Source: Zhengitettix transpicula
Lineage: Eukaryota; Arthropoda; Insecta; Orthoptera; Tetrigidae
Length of the DNA: 64,000 bases
Direction: 5' to 3'
Assembly: GCA_037074705.1 (NCBI GenBank)
Contig: CM073591.1
Coordinates: forward strand, 90,004,032 to 90,068,031
The notes under the pieces were generated by a model, which saw nothing but the letters and a program-made list of their open reading frames with translations, searched no databases and had not been told where the DNA came from. Within the stretch, counting starts at the first letter, position 1, and each line of letters opens with the position of its first letter. The translations under genes were made by a program, and so were the position numbers. Of this stretch, positions 1-11,400 are shown piece after piece.

Positions 1-660
1 GAACGATGATTACGGGAGGATACTTAGGCAGGTATCTGTTGCTACGAGTAATTTTCGCATACGCATTACCGACATGATGAAGAGGCGCAACTCTGACCGA
101 TTTTATGGGCGATCTATAAAATCGGTCAGGTAGAAATCATCACACCGACCGGTCGGCAGAGATTCCAGACAAGGGTACTAGTGGAGGGGGAAGAAGTAGG
201 GGGGGAGAGGGGGAAGGTTGTTTAAAATTACACACGTTCTACCCATAAAGTATGTCGGAGCGGTAATACCGGGAGCCACGCTTAACAACTGGTTAATTAC
301 AGGGCAACACAGACCATCGCACCCGAAACGGCTTCAATTTAAAAATAATAATTATTAAAAATAAAGCAACGCGGTGGCGGCTATGCGCCAGGATCCAGGC
401 CCAGTAGGAGCAGGGAGGGGAGACGTGGTCAGGGAGGGGGATAAAAAATGGGAGGAATGTTTCAAATTTAATACGAGCTACCGTGGAGCAGACACCCACG
501 TCATCGCAGCCGAACGCAAAAACGCAAGACATGCCAAACAAGGGCAATAAGTTAAAACAGAAATAGCGGCCTCTGACTGGAATCGGCTGGTTGGATGTTT
601 TCTGTCTCTGGCCGAGAGAACGTGACTGTGGAAACCGTGACGGGCCTCCTCATTCAGTGA
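1..660. promoter_or_regulatory. GC-richer non-coding island at left edge
   Basis: This stretch is visibly richer in G, C and CpG than the AT-rich DNA that follows it. It contains a perfect hairpin (93-129), G-rich polypurine runs (about 179-220 and 410-440), and two partly similar segments carrying accat/tcatcgca-cccgaaacg-type text (about 310-332 and 487-525). Reading frames are short and overlap on both strands, and none resembles a known protein. Similar islands recur across the window. In large insect genomes such islands often mark cis-regulatory or other conserved non-coding DNA. That role is inferred; an old exon or UTR cannot be excluded. Confidence 0.3.
93..129. other. Perfect 14-bp inverted repeat with 9-nt loop
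   Basis: The left arm CTGACCGATTTTAT (93-106) is the exact reverse complement of the right arm (116-129), with loop gggcgatct between them. No run of U follows, and this is not a bacterial context, so it is not called a terminator. It could be a dimeric factor-binding site or an RNA hairpin. Confidence 0.8.
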
Positions 661-1587
661 TATACGGATCACAAAAATATTATTATCGTTACTGTATAAC
701 AATGTATTCCTCTAACGTGTCTCAACATTACACCTTCATAACTTAAAATTAAAAGCAAGTAAAGACTATATTTGAGTCGAGTATTTATTAACAAAGCATA
801 TGAGAATAACCTCAAAGTATTCAATTAAGTGCTTAATGTTGTCGTTTCTGTGTATGCCTATTATCAACTGATAAATATTAATTATTATTCTACCGATTTT
901 TGATGTAAAGTGGCAAATGTCGCCAAGCCAGGAAATGTTTAAATGTTGTCACATGAGTTTAAATACTGTACTTTATTTTAAAATTTGTCGGAAACAGAGT
1001 TGAATCATACTATTTTCTAATTAAATTCCTATTAGATATTATATAAACATCTTCTCACATGACCATTCTCTGCATCAAGAACAATTTATTTTATCTGGTT
1101 GAATTTTTAAGAAAAATAATAGCGGTAGTTTTCAACGTAAAATAAATCTCTCTTCACATATAAAATACATTTAGGACGAGACATTTCCTAAAATTAATAA
1201 TAATTTAACAAGTCACAGTAATTGTACTCTAGTACTTTTAATAAGCGATTGTGTTATTTTATACGTTTTTAATTTAATATTTTTGAACGAATACATTTTT
1301 AAAAACCGATTAAATAATTTAACAATGAATCATATTTTAATGTTCGTAACATAAAATTTTGTCTAATGTTTGAAATAATATTAAATTTCTTTGAATCTAA
1401 TTGTCATATGGTGGGCCTCGAAATATTTGGAAACTTCTTTTAACGCTTTATCTTGCTTGGAATTTGCAGGCTGAAGAAAAGGAAGAGTTTATTATTGTAT
1501 ACAATCGCCAATCCGTTTCACAGAATCCCCAACTTTCTACCTGATTTTTTCCCGTCCTCTGTCTCCTCCTTGTTTGGCTCGTCGTAT
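661..1587. other. AT-rich intergenic or intronic DNA
   Basis: The stretch is uniformly AT-rich with frequent stops in all frames. No repeat copy, RNA gene or coding signal is seen. Confidence 0.6.
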
Positions 1588-1735
1588 GTAGATAAGCGCA
1601 CGCGCTGCTGACATATCCTGGATCATAAGATAAGTCTAGTAATCGGTGCTTAACAGCCGGGGCACTCGTCCAAGTACTAAAACGGTATTTTTCGACCGTA
1701 TGCCCAAAACGAACTCACAGTTGAATCTTATCTGC
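1588..1735. promoter_or_regulatory. Cluster of three GATA-factor-type sites
   Basis: The motif AGATAAG occurs at 1590-1596 and 1628-1634 and on the opposite strand at 1727-1733, all within about 145 bases of somewhat GC-richer sequence. AGATAAG is the standard high-affinity GATA-factor motif. Clustering is suggestive, but no neighbouring promoter is identified. Confidence 0.3.
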
Positions 1736-2404
1736 AAGCTTCGCATGACTTATTCCTCAACATCAGGTTCCAATCAATCCACTTTTTCCCTGTGCTGGAG
1801 TTTTTAAGGTTTTTCTATCCTCTCACCTTTCGTCACTCTACCAAACATAGAACTCAGGGCGCTACCCTAGCATCGCATTCAGACTCAATTAAGTGTCTTT
1901 CACATAGCCTCACTATTGCTGTTTTTCCAAGTTTTTTTTCCAGAAAATACCGTCTTTAAAAACAATTGAAATTTGTCCGAGCCCGTACACCCTTAAACCT
2001 GGTTTTGAAAACAAGTAAGGCCTTATCCACACGAGATGACTTATTTTAGAGCATAAAACACGCAAGAATTGGTTACGAATGCACTTAAACTCGCATCTTC
2101 CAAAAAAGTACTTCATGCCTCAAGGTGATATTTTTACTTTATTTCCGTAAATTATTTTTATTTCTTGTCTTTGATACTTTGCTTATCTTTCTTATAAGTC
2201 AAATTGAATTAATGTATATATTAAGCATTGTCGGCAGATGAAGTCCAGCCGTAGAATTCAATCATGTGTCCGTCTCAACGCCATGATTTAAGTTTTTCAC
2301 CGAGTTTCAATCAACTGAATTTTTTGGTAAGATTATGAATGTCAACCATAATTAGTTACATTTCTCTTTTTCTCTCAGAAAATATGTAAAACCTGAAGCT
2401 TTTT
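1736..2404. other. Non-coding DNA, nothing recognised
   Basis: Moderately to strongly AT-rich sequence without a supported reading frame or repeat. Confidence 0.5.
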
Positions 2405-2522
2405 CTACTTTCCTCTACCCTCTACCCTTCCGCACACCCTTTCAAATCCCTTCCTATGCTATTAAAGGGGAGTTGCGACCACGTGGATTACCCTCATGTG
2501 GCCTGTTACTTTAAAAAAAAAA
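2405..2522 (+). mobile_element. Family R retroposon, 3' end fragment
   Basis: The sequence matches the last ~115 bases of the dispersed family R: the cctctaccc pyrimidine-rich part, the block around attaaaggggagttgc, the block around cgtggattaccctcatgt, and a terminal run of A (2513-2522). The 5' part is missing, as is typical of a truncated retroposition event. No coding capacity. Confidence 0.85.
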
Positions 2523-3089
2523 CCTGATAAACTGAGTGAAAATCATATCTCTTTCATTATAAACCACTAATGAGTTATGCTTACTCGGCATCAGCTGAGA
2601 ATTTGGAAGAGGATCGCTGAATGTATTTCCGTGGTTGCCAACTGAGTTCAACATATGGTTCGTGTTGGGCTGAATAGTGTTTCGAAATGTCTTAAAGTCT
2701 GTTAGTCAATTTTTTAGCTACTATTCTGAGTATGACAATTGATCTAGTTGAATAAAGTTAGTAATCCACTGAACAATGAGGAAATGGAAGGTTATATGCT
2801 TATCAATGGTCCTTCAGTACAAGAAAATAACTTTACCTAGAGCAAACCCAGATGTAGGAGTTATTCTTATAGGTTCGAAAAATGAATTTGTTTCTTCTGA
2901 AGATTTGTAAACGCAACTGGACATTGAAGTTGGAGCAGCATTCAACAAAGCGTATGATCTCGATCTCAATACCTTTCTGTACACACTTCTGCACGTGTCG
3001 GCAGATGAAGAAAGAAGGACACGACTGCAAAGAAAGAAAAATAATTGTAATCGGTACGAGATGTCATATTTTGGTATTTAATTAATATA
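2523..3089. other. AT-rich DNA, nothing recognised
   Basis: Only short chance reading frames on both strands. Confidence 0.5.
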
Positions 3090-3430
3090 ATGAGACGTTT
3101 GAAAGGAAAGTGGCAGCGTGTGCTACGCTGTTCTCGCGTGACGGGAGCAATTTCGAGGCTGTATCCTTGCGACAGTTGGACAGACGGTTCCACGTGGCCG
3201 GCGGCCCATGGGTTCCCGTTGGTAGCGACGGGGAAGATTTACCGGACGAGAGCTACCGCTCTTAATCTGATGTCGGGAGTTAGCCTGTCATAAGGACAAT
3301 ATGCCGGCCGATCTGATAACGCACAAAGAGCTGCTCGCCGGCGCGCTATCGACGCAAAGCCGGCCTCCTCTTCAGCCGCACCGCCAGAGGCTGCCGGGGG
3401 AATTCCTTCACCCATTTGCGCAGAAAATGA
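3090..3430. promoter_or_regulatory. GC/CpG-rich island
   Basis: An abrupt rise in GC and CpG, with segments such as gtggccggcggccc and gccggcgcgctatcg, between AT-rich flanks. A 120-codon minus-strand frame (3239-3601) runs through it but extends far into AT-rich sequence and has no recognisable domain, so it is treated as a by-product of the composition. Candidate regulatory or conserved non-coding island; function inferred from composition only. Confidence 0.3.
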
Positions 3431-5222
3431 CAAACAGATCACACAATACAACATAACTTCACATATACAGCACTCAAGCGAGATGAGGTACACAATTTTC
3501 GTGCATAAAAATTGTTGGAGGATGGACCCAGGGTGATTCGAAACCCTTTCAGCTTCATGAAGAGTATCATTGTAGTCTACTTCGTCACCAGTGTTTACCA
3601 ATGATTTGTCTCCTATTTGCTATTACCAATATTAAAAATTCTTAAATTTATATCACGTGAATAAAATGCCAATAGTAATAAACGAGAAAGGAGCATTTAA
3701 TAAACAAAAGCACGATAAGTTTAATAAAAATAGCGCAGTTTATGAATAGCTTACGAATTGTAGGCCACCACCTTGTTAATCGAGACAAGTCCTGGTTGCG
3801 TAGATAAGCTTAAAATAACACAAATCTTGATATTAGTCCAAAATTAATATAATTTGCATTAATTTGTACATTTCTTTTACCGTTATAAGGAACGAGGACC
3901 ATCGTGCAAGAACATCTTACAGAACGTTATAGAGCAGCCATGGTACTGGTGCATACCTCCTCCATGGGAGAGTAGTTGAGATTATCTGAAATGTCATAAC
4001 CACTATTCACTTGAATGTTGTGGGGTAAAATTCCACAATACAACTATGGTGAGCGTCAGGAACGAAGGCGCGGAGCAAGTCCAACGTTGTCAAGATGTAA
4101 GCGGAATAAATACACATGACACATGCGACAACTATTTAACAAGAACAAGCTCTAGGCGACAAATGAGCCCAATGCAACATTGTCTTAATTTTTGTGGCAG
4201 TTGTTATTACCTGGACTCATTACTTTAATTATTCTATAAAATTAATTAAATTAACTAAATATAACTCCTTTATTATGAATGTGTTATCTTAATTATTTTA
4301 TTTATATTTATTGTCAATTCGTAAGTTTAATCTTCTTTTAGAATACCATTCCTTTGTGTTGGCCGTACATAGATTCTTGTTTTTCCAGTTGATTTATTTA
4401 AAGTCTCAGTTTCCCCTTATCTCAATTTAGAATTTTTTTATATTTTATACCTGCAATTAATTTTCATGTAGCTTCATAATAGTTTTTTATAACAAAAAAA
4501 TATTACTTTCCGAAAGACTTTATTAATAATCTTGTATTAGTTTGGTGTTTTATGGCTCTATGAATGTCTTGAACATATTTTCAAGTTATAATTAAATTAA
4601 TAGTAAATAATTGGCGTGACAAATCTTTATTATATTTTTTTTGTGTCAATGTGTGGTTCAGAAAAGATAAATTATAACTGATTGCTTTGCATACAACTTT
4701 GTGAAGCTTCCTAGGGTTAAAAAATTTATAGAAGATCTGGAACAGATAAGAAGTTTAGCTAAAAGACTATATCAAATATTTTCGAAAAAATAATTCGCAT
4801 TTTTGGTTGGCAACGCATTTAAACATGTGAGGCATGCAGTGATATCGATTTCTCGACAAAAAGAACCCTATGCAGGTCATTATTTATGTAAATTGGTCTT
4901 TTATTTTTTGACAGTTCATATAAAAATGCAAAACAAATTTATTAAATAAAATTACAGTTAGAATATGGAAAAAGTGCACACAGCAGGAATTCATAAATAT
5001 ATTTTAAAGTTAAACGAAATAGAGATATATGTTATTTTATATAAATTTAAAATATAAAATGAATTAGCATTATGTAACATGAATAGAATTATATTTGCTT
5101 TAGAACAAATTATAATTGTTGGATTTGCATAGAATAAGTAACATAATTATGAATTATTTCATTCTCATAAAATTGTTTACACTATCAACGGTCTTTATCT
5201 TATATACTGCTACTGAATATAT
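3431..5222. other. AT-rich DNA, nothing recognised
   Basis: A long stretch, very AT-rich from about 4220, with no supported exon, repeat copy or RNA gene. Confidence 0.55.
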
Positions 5223-6137
5223 TGTAATACCAATTAAACAGGATATTAATTGTTTTAATATAATTTAATGTTGGCGGTACGGGTGCTGAAAGACGACAAT
5301 AGCAGCGGGTCTTTCTTTGTTATCAATGGAGACTGGAGACCGCGCGCTTAGAGAACTTAGTATGCGTCGAGAACTGGGACATGGCAGTTCGGTTCACATA
5401 CAGAAATAAAAACAGTAAAAGTCTGCGGTTCTAAAATTATGAATAGGGCTATCTAGGAAGTCCAACGGCAAGGTATAATAGATTACATAAAACGCAAGTA
5501 AACAGTTTTGATGGAGAGACTCATAAAATCGCAGTTTGGAAGAAGAAGTTTTGCTTCATAAACTGAAACTGAACTAAATTTCGCATAGAGAGACTTTGAG
5601 GAGACCTACGCTGAGGGTGGGCTAATTCAGGTTCCAGGGTAGCAGAGATCGAGAGTAACGAGCACGTGTTTTCAAAATATAATGTGTAGAATCAGTGTAT
5701 AATGGCCTGTTTAGTGGGTGTTGACTTCAAGATACAAGAGTTCGAACTGGTACCAGTAGCACTGTCGTGAGTACAAAACAATTATTAATCACTGTAAACG
5801 ATAATTAAAGGGTATAGTCAGATTTATTTCGCGTTTTTCTTTTGATAGGTTTTCATTTATTTTTGCATTTAATATTATATTCCGTTAACTTCAATGAGTT
5901 TGGATTGTTAATGTTTTAGTTCATTGTAGTTGTTCTGCCTGATGACCCTGAAATATAAATCTGTATTTTTATAGAACGCCACGATTAATAAAATAAAATT
6001 GAAATATTTGCTTGTAAAATTGATGGCATCCGGCGTGTAAAGCAGGGTTATAATGTGTAATTATCAACAATAAATTTTTAAATACATAATAATTTTGTTA
6101 ATTATTCCTATTAATTAAGACCACATTTTTAATCATT

Positions 6138-6140
<3 letters not shown>
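5223..6140 (+). mobile_element. Solo-LTR-like repeat, copy A
   Basis: This is a 918-bp segment that starts TGTAAT and ends ATTACA, short inverted ends of the TG...CA type used by LTR retrotransposons. It aligns along its length with the segment at 54384-55339 and with the reverse complement of 8664-9420. Shared landmarks are aataaaaacagtaaaagtct near 5405, gtgtagaatcagtg near 5685, the block tgtaaacgataattaaag near 5792, and the aagaccac block near 6117. No internal coding region, primer-binding site or polypurine tract follows, so a solo LTR is the simplest reading. The 3' end abuts an AT microsatellite. A non-LTR repeat with a microsatellite tail is the alternative. Confidence 0.55.

Positions 6141-6183
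<43 letters not shown>
6141..6183. repeat. (AT)n microsatellite
   Basis: About 21 uninterrupted AT units, directly at the 3' boundary of LTR-like copy A. Confidence 0.95.
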
Positions 6184-6184
<1 letters not shown>

Positions 6185-8616
6185 CCATCTTTCAGGAGAG
6201 TCCAGTTCCTTTCAAGTAGCCAAATGTGCATTCAATCATATGTTACAATGACACTCAACTAATGGATTATTAATTAATTGTAAACATTTTATGCAATTTC
6301 AAACTAACTAAGTGTTACTAACTCAATTGTAATATGATAATAAAATAATAAAATTTGCGGCGTAATATAAATAATATTTATGTAATTACGTACAATTAAC
6401 GACTCATTCAATATCCTTAACGCCCAGATTCTCTATGGTATCTACGGGATGTAATCTAATATTATACTATACTATACTTTCATGAAATGATGATTTGCAT
6501 CGTGGTATGTGAAAAATGTAAACTAGTAATAATTTACTCCAAATAATTTGCTGTAAGCGCTTCATAAACAGATAAATTAAGTAAGTAAACGTACTTTACC
6601 GTGCCAACAGCTTTCATTAGATATTTTAATTCTATGTTTTAATGAGATGACTAATTCCTTAAAATGAAATAAAGGTTATTTAATGATGCCATATTTAATA
6701 TTAATATGCCGTAATGTGGAAGTAGTGTTGCACGGACCTTGCGATGAATCACTATATACTTAACCTCGTTTTTCAAGGGCGCTCTATAGAAGAGGATTTA
6801 TGGGAATTATCATTTCACATTGATAGGCGACTAGTTTATTGACAACTGAAATATGGTAATTCAGGTTTAAAACCATTCTCCTACTCAATATTTAAATGAC
6901 AAGTGATTATTGACGGCCACAAGATTATGTTCATGGTGTCTTTCAGATGCACGTGGGGGGTTTACTTAGTAATGTAATGGTACCTTTGGATGTGCCAATG
7001 TTCCAAAACGATTTTTGCTGACTATACTCCATCTGTATACGTTCTACTGAGCAACATATTTTAGTGCATTAAATTATACTTGTAACGGAACGTTTCGCAT
7101 CGTAACGTTGTCTGCGTAAATTTTACGTTACAGTGGATCGCGTCGTAATTTCTCCTGTGTTTGTGTATTGGCATTTCATTAACAATTGAGATTCAAGATT
7201 GCGGGTGGTAAGATGTTAGGCATTATAGTGGAATGCAGAGCAAAAAAATAAAAATAGTCGAAGGCGACTCACGGATGTGCTGCAAAACGGGTCTGGGGAA
7301 CGGGGAACGGGTAACGCCAGGAGCTGGTGGCGGTGCGTAAGTGTGCGTGCGTGCGTTCCCTGACCTGGCTAAATCTGGCGAACAGACAACAAAGGTGAAA
7401 AAGTCTGGGTACAGAGTTTCTGCATGCTCTGATTGTTGTCAGCAACAAGGTTTGTCTGCTTTTCGGCTTAATAATAATTTATTTATTAATCTTAAACTAA
7501 TATAGATGTTTTTATATTTTATAAACTTAAGTTATTCAGAATAATGGCTGGCGTGATAAGTCCTGCTCATCGGCATTTCCTTTGTCACCATTGACCATGT
7601 CAGTAAATGGCACATTTTGTCGTAACATCTCCCCACTACATCATAAATCGATATTCATATTCGATCTCTGTAGTTGCGTTCTAATTCAAAAGCAATGAGT
7701 TGTGTTTGGCAACTACCTCAATTTGAGGAAGTATTGCATCAGTAAATGAAAATATACGTAACACATAAATGATATTCAGAGATATTGAGATCATTATCGT
7801 TTTATATTAGTATATACGAAAACAGTTTATTTTTTATCTTTTTATTTAATACAGTTGCGTGCTGCAAAGTTTCTTAGGCTTATCGTTTTCTGTACAATTT
7901 TGATTTTGAATATTTAATTCACAATATTTTTATTGAATTATTCTCAATATTCATACACGCTCATACTTTCCTTAACGCCCACTGAAAGTGTATATAAGTC
8001 AACTAATAAGATATATAAGGAAATCATTACTAGAAATTCAAAAATTAGTATAGTACATATTAACACAATTTATAAAGAATAATCTGAGATAAATGTTTAT
8101 TTATATTTAGAAATTTTATCAGACTCCTCGTTTGTTTAGTTGTGAAAAATGCACAATTACTTAATTTTGGGATTCTTTACGTCTTCACGTTACGAATACG
8201 TAATATTCTTCCAATATAAACATTCTCTTCAACATCAGCATCCGCTTTAATGACTCAGTGAATGATAAACAATGAATATATGCCGTATATACAATAATAA
8301 TATTAAAATTACTGTGGGCTTTAAAACCTTCTTGTAACGAATACGTGTATTCCACACAATTGAAATTCAGTTAACATAGTTAGTAACGATTTTGAAAGTA
8401 TTGATGATTGTATTATATAATTTTATTCACTTCTTAATGGTGGACGCAAGTTTTAATAATTAAAATGTTGACCAATGGAAAAAATTTTCAGAAACACTTC
8501 CACCATCTATTACAGTTGTTATATATACAGTTCTTCTGGTTGATATAATTTAATAGCATGATGTTCCGGATCAATTTTATAGTTCAGCGTTATGTTGTTA
8601 TGTTAAGCATCTATCG

Positions 8617-8620
<4 letters not shown>
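6184..8620. other. AT-rich DNA with a small GC patch
   Basis: Mostly AT-rich with no supported gene. A small GC-richer patch at about 7250-7450 contains repeated ggggaacgggg and gtgcgtgcgtgcg motifs but no convincing reading frame or recognised element. Confidence 0.5.
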
Positions 8621-8659
<39 letters not shown>

Positions 8660-8663
8660 ATAT
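8621..8663. repeat. (TA)n microsatellite, interrupted
   Basis: TA repeats interrupted once by tgtatg, at the 3' boundary of LTR-like copy C. Confidence 0.9.
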
Positions 8664-9420
8664 TGTAATAATTAATAAGGTGGTAAATGAATTAAATTAG
8701 CCACACGTTTAGGAAGTACATTTACGTAATAATTAACAAGTGGTCTTAAATAAAAGAATTAATTAACAAAATTATTAAGATTTAAAAATTTATTATTTGA
8801 AAGTACAAATTGTAATCCCTACCTTTTACGCCGAATTTCATCAAGTTAACAAACAATATTTTATTTAAATTTTTGCAATTCAAGGCGTTCTAGAAAAAAT
8901 TCAACTTTATATTTTACAATCAAATACGTCTAAATTCTCTTTATCTCAGGGTCATTACTGGGTTTGATATTCAGAACAATCCAATTTAATAAACTAACAT
9001 TAACTATTCAAACTCATTGAAGCTAACTTAGTACAATATGAAAATAAACGAAATGAAAGAAACTAAATAAAAGAAAATGAACGAAATCTGACTTCTACCT
9101 TTAATCCTCCTTTACAGATTTTAAAATAATTGATTTTTACTCACGAATTGTCTTTCTGGTACAAGATATGATTCTTGGAGCTTGAGGACAACACTCACTA
9201 AACAGGCCATTCACTGATTCTACACAATAAAATTTTACTACACTTGGTCGATGTTCTCGTTCACTGCCATCTGGAACTTTGGATCTGCCGCCCCTCAGTC
9301 AGCCCTCGGACCTAGGTCTCCTTGATGTCCCTTTGTGGAATTTAGTTCAGTCTGTGCGAAACAAAACCTTTAGCTTCCAACTCTCCGTTAAAACTGTTTA
9401 CTCGCGTTTTATGTAAACAG
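8664..9420 (-). mobile_element. Solo-LTR-like repeat, copy C (5' incomplete)
   Basis: The reverse complement aligns with copy A (5223-6140). It shares a block around acataaaacgc-gtaaacagtttt, the block gaatcagtg-aatggcctgtttagtg, the cagatttcgttcattt region and the aagaccac block, and it ends in ATTACA facing a TA array. Relative to copy A it has extra sequence of about 65 bases near the 3' end, and it lacks roughly the first 250 bases. No coding sequence. The shared end next to TA repeats in three copies is the notable point. Confidence 0.55.
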
Positions 9421-9973
9421 CCAACGGTGGAAATGGAACATCTCTCAAAAAACAATATTTTTTAAGTGATATCACTTTATTCAGTCCGGATGTGGAGTCT
9501 GACAAGTATATGGTGGGACTCCGATTGACGTTCACATGCGTTTATTCTTCTATTTTTCTCAGATTACAACAATTGACATTATGAATCCTCGAGACCAAGA
9601 CCGCTGATTTTTGTATGATGAGTGATAAGGTAATTTAGATCGGGCGAACGGTCAGACCAATTCAATCGCCCAAAATGCATGTTTCCCACTTTCATTAATG
9701 TTTAACCTAAGGACAGATAGAGCCTGTTAATTGATGGACTTGCCATCACCGCGTTCCAAAATCTGCAGACCTCCAGGAATTCCATATCCAAATATTTTAG
9801 TGCCTTCCCTGGATTCACTTGTATTCAGATTACCTGTATAAATTTCATAATAAATACTACATCTGCTCTCAAAGGTTCTAGAAATGAGCGGTGGTAAGTG
9901 CCGCAGTGTTACAGGTCGTATTATTATTTTGTCATTAATTTATGCCATGATAGTTTTTTTTTAAAAAAAATTA
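9421..9973. other. Non-coding flank, nothing recognised
   Basis: AT-rich DNA without a supported gene. Its last part (9943-9960) contains a sequence repeated after the adjacent retroposon. Confidence 0.5.
9943..9960. repeat. Possible target-site duplication, left side
   Basis: TGCCATGATAGTTTTTTT here and TGCCATTATAGTTTTTTT at 10553-10570 match at 17 of 18 positions and bracket the retroposon at 9974-10526. It fits a target-site duplication with one later substitution, although 26 bases lie between the element's 5' end and the right copy. Confidence 0.5.
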
Positions 9974-10526
9974 TTTTTTTTAGGGCAACAGGCTTCATGA
10001 GGGTGATCCACATTGGGCAACTCCCCTTTAATAGGATAGGAAGGGATTTGAAAGGGGGGATGCGGAAGGGTAGAGGAAGGTAGCCAAGGGTTACTAGGGC
10101 CCCCGGGCTATGGTTTAAGGATCCTACCCGGCATTCGCGTAAAGAAATGCAGGGAAACCCTAGAAAAATCTGCATCAGGTAGGTCGGGCATTGGGTCCTT
10201 GTCCCACGCCCTTCCGATAGCGGGAGAGGAGTTTGCTGTGGGGACGCAGCATTCCCTTCTCCGTGCCTCGACCAGTTGAGGAGACAGCTGGCCGACTATT
10301 CCAATGGAAATAGCGGACAACTATTACCGTATGCCCAAGGTCTGTGACCCCGGAACATACACCTCTCAGAACAGGCCGAGGAACCTCGGCTTGTGGGAAC
10401 CTTAGTTCAAAAACGGAGAGGAAAAGGCATACCCAAAGGTAGCCCCTTCGTATCTCTCCTAAAAGGTTCTGCCTGCGAGAGAACATGCCTCTCAGGCTAC
10501 CTGCGAGAGAATCCTCTCGCAGGCTT
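9974..10526 (-). mobile_element. Family R retroposon, near full length, two 5' hairpin units
   Basis: One of the longest copies. Read on the minus strand it starts with two consecutive palindromic units of the type CCTGCGAGAG...CTCTCGCAGG (10472-10526). It continues through a GCCGAGG/CCTCGGC hairpin and a CTATT-CC/GGAATAG hairpin, then the block around gggcgtgggacaa, and ends in a poly(A) tract (T run at 9974-9981). It is far richer in GC than its surroundings and has no conserved reading frame; the short frames inside are shifted or stopped differently in each copy. Poly(A) and a probable flanking duplication point to LINE-driven retroposition. No pol III A and B boxes are evident in this form. 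Confidence 0.85.
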
Positions 10527-10578
10527 CATACTGTCTTACTATCTTGGTTCGTTGCCATTATAGTTTTTTTTATTTTAC

Positions 10579-10986
10579 TTTTTTAGGGCAACAGGCTACA
10601 TGAGGGTAATCCACTTTGGGCAACTCCCCTTTAATAGCATCGGAAGGGATTTGAAAGGGGGGATGTGGAAGGGTAGAGGAAGGTAACCAAGGGTTACTAG
10701 GGCCCCCGGGCTATATTTTAAGTATCCTACCCGGCATTCGCCTAAAGAAATGCAGGGAAAACCCTACAAAAACCTGCATCAGGTAAGTCGGGCATTTGGT
10801 ACTTGCCCAACACCGTTCCGATGGCGGGTGAGGGGTTTTCTGTGTGGTCGCAGATTTCCCCTCGCCGTGCCTTACCGGTTTAGGAGGCAGCTGGCCGACT
10901 ATTCCAATAGGAATAGCGGACAACTCTTACCGTATACCCAAGGTCTGCGACCCCGGAACATACACCTCTCAAAACAGGCCGAGGTC
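10579..10986 (-). mobile_element. Family R retroposon, 5' truncated, tandem to previous copy
   Basis: Same orientation as the copy at 9974-10526 and only 52 bases from it. On the minus strand it runs from the middle of the GCCGAGG/CCTCGGC region (10986) to the poly(A) end (10579-10584 as T). The 5' hairpin units are missing. The pair could come from insertion beside or into a sister copy, or from a tandem duplication followed by divergence. Confidence 0.85.
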
Positions 10987-11400
10987 TGTCAGCTGCGACT
11001 GCCAGGTGCTAATCCAAAACGACGCACTTTTTGAGTTTGCGGCGTCGCACATTCTTCTCGTTCCGGAGGCCTTCTAATGGGCGCCGATTGACCGCAACAT
11101 TCCACGCTTCTGGTGACGATGGCTTCATTACCTCCGACCGGCCTTCCTTCATCTGAAAGTATAATTGTTTTCTGCGTTTTCGGCCCCGCTAATGTGGAAA
11201 ACCAGATCTGGCGCGGGAACCGCCTCAAGTTATTTTTATCTGTCGGCGGAACAGTTTGCATAACTGGTAGCGTTAACGACGGCTGTGAATGAAATCGTAT
11301 CACACAGCCGCAATTATACACTCATAATAGCCCCAACAAATACAAAACAGCGCGGCGATTCATTTGCCTTGCTTTTCCAGTCATTGAGTCACCCGATATT
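10987..11400. promoter_or_regulatory. GC/CpG-rich island
   Basis: A GC-richer block starts exactly where the retroposon ends (gcgactgccagg...) and fades into AT-rich DNA near 11400. The minus-strand 110-codon frame (10989-11321) has no recognised domain. Candidate regulatory or conserved non-coding DNA by composition and analogy with other islands here. Confidence 0.3.

Noticed and set aside
179..440. G-quadruplex-forming element
   Set aside because: G runs exist, but their spacing with intervening A runs is irregular. No stronger statement than polypurine tract is justified.
3239..3601. 120-codon minus-strand frame
   Set aside because: Half of it comes from AT-rich flank and half from the CpG-rich island; no recognisable family or splice logic.
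8664..9420. Polyadenylated non-LTR retrotransposon with a TA tail in place of an LTR
   Set aside because: Considered for all three copies. The TGTAAT/ATTACA ends in copy A favour an LTR, but this alternative is not excluded.
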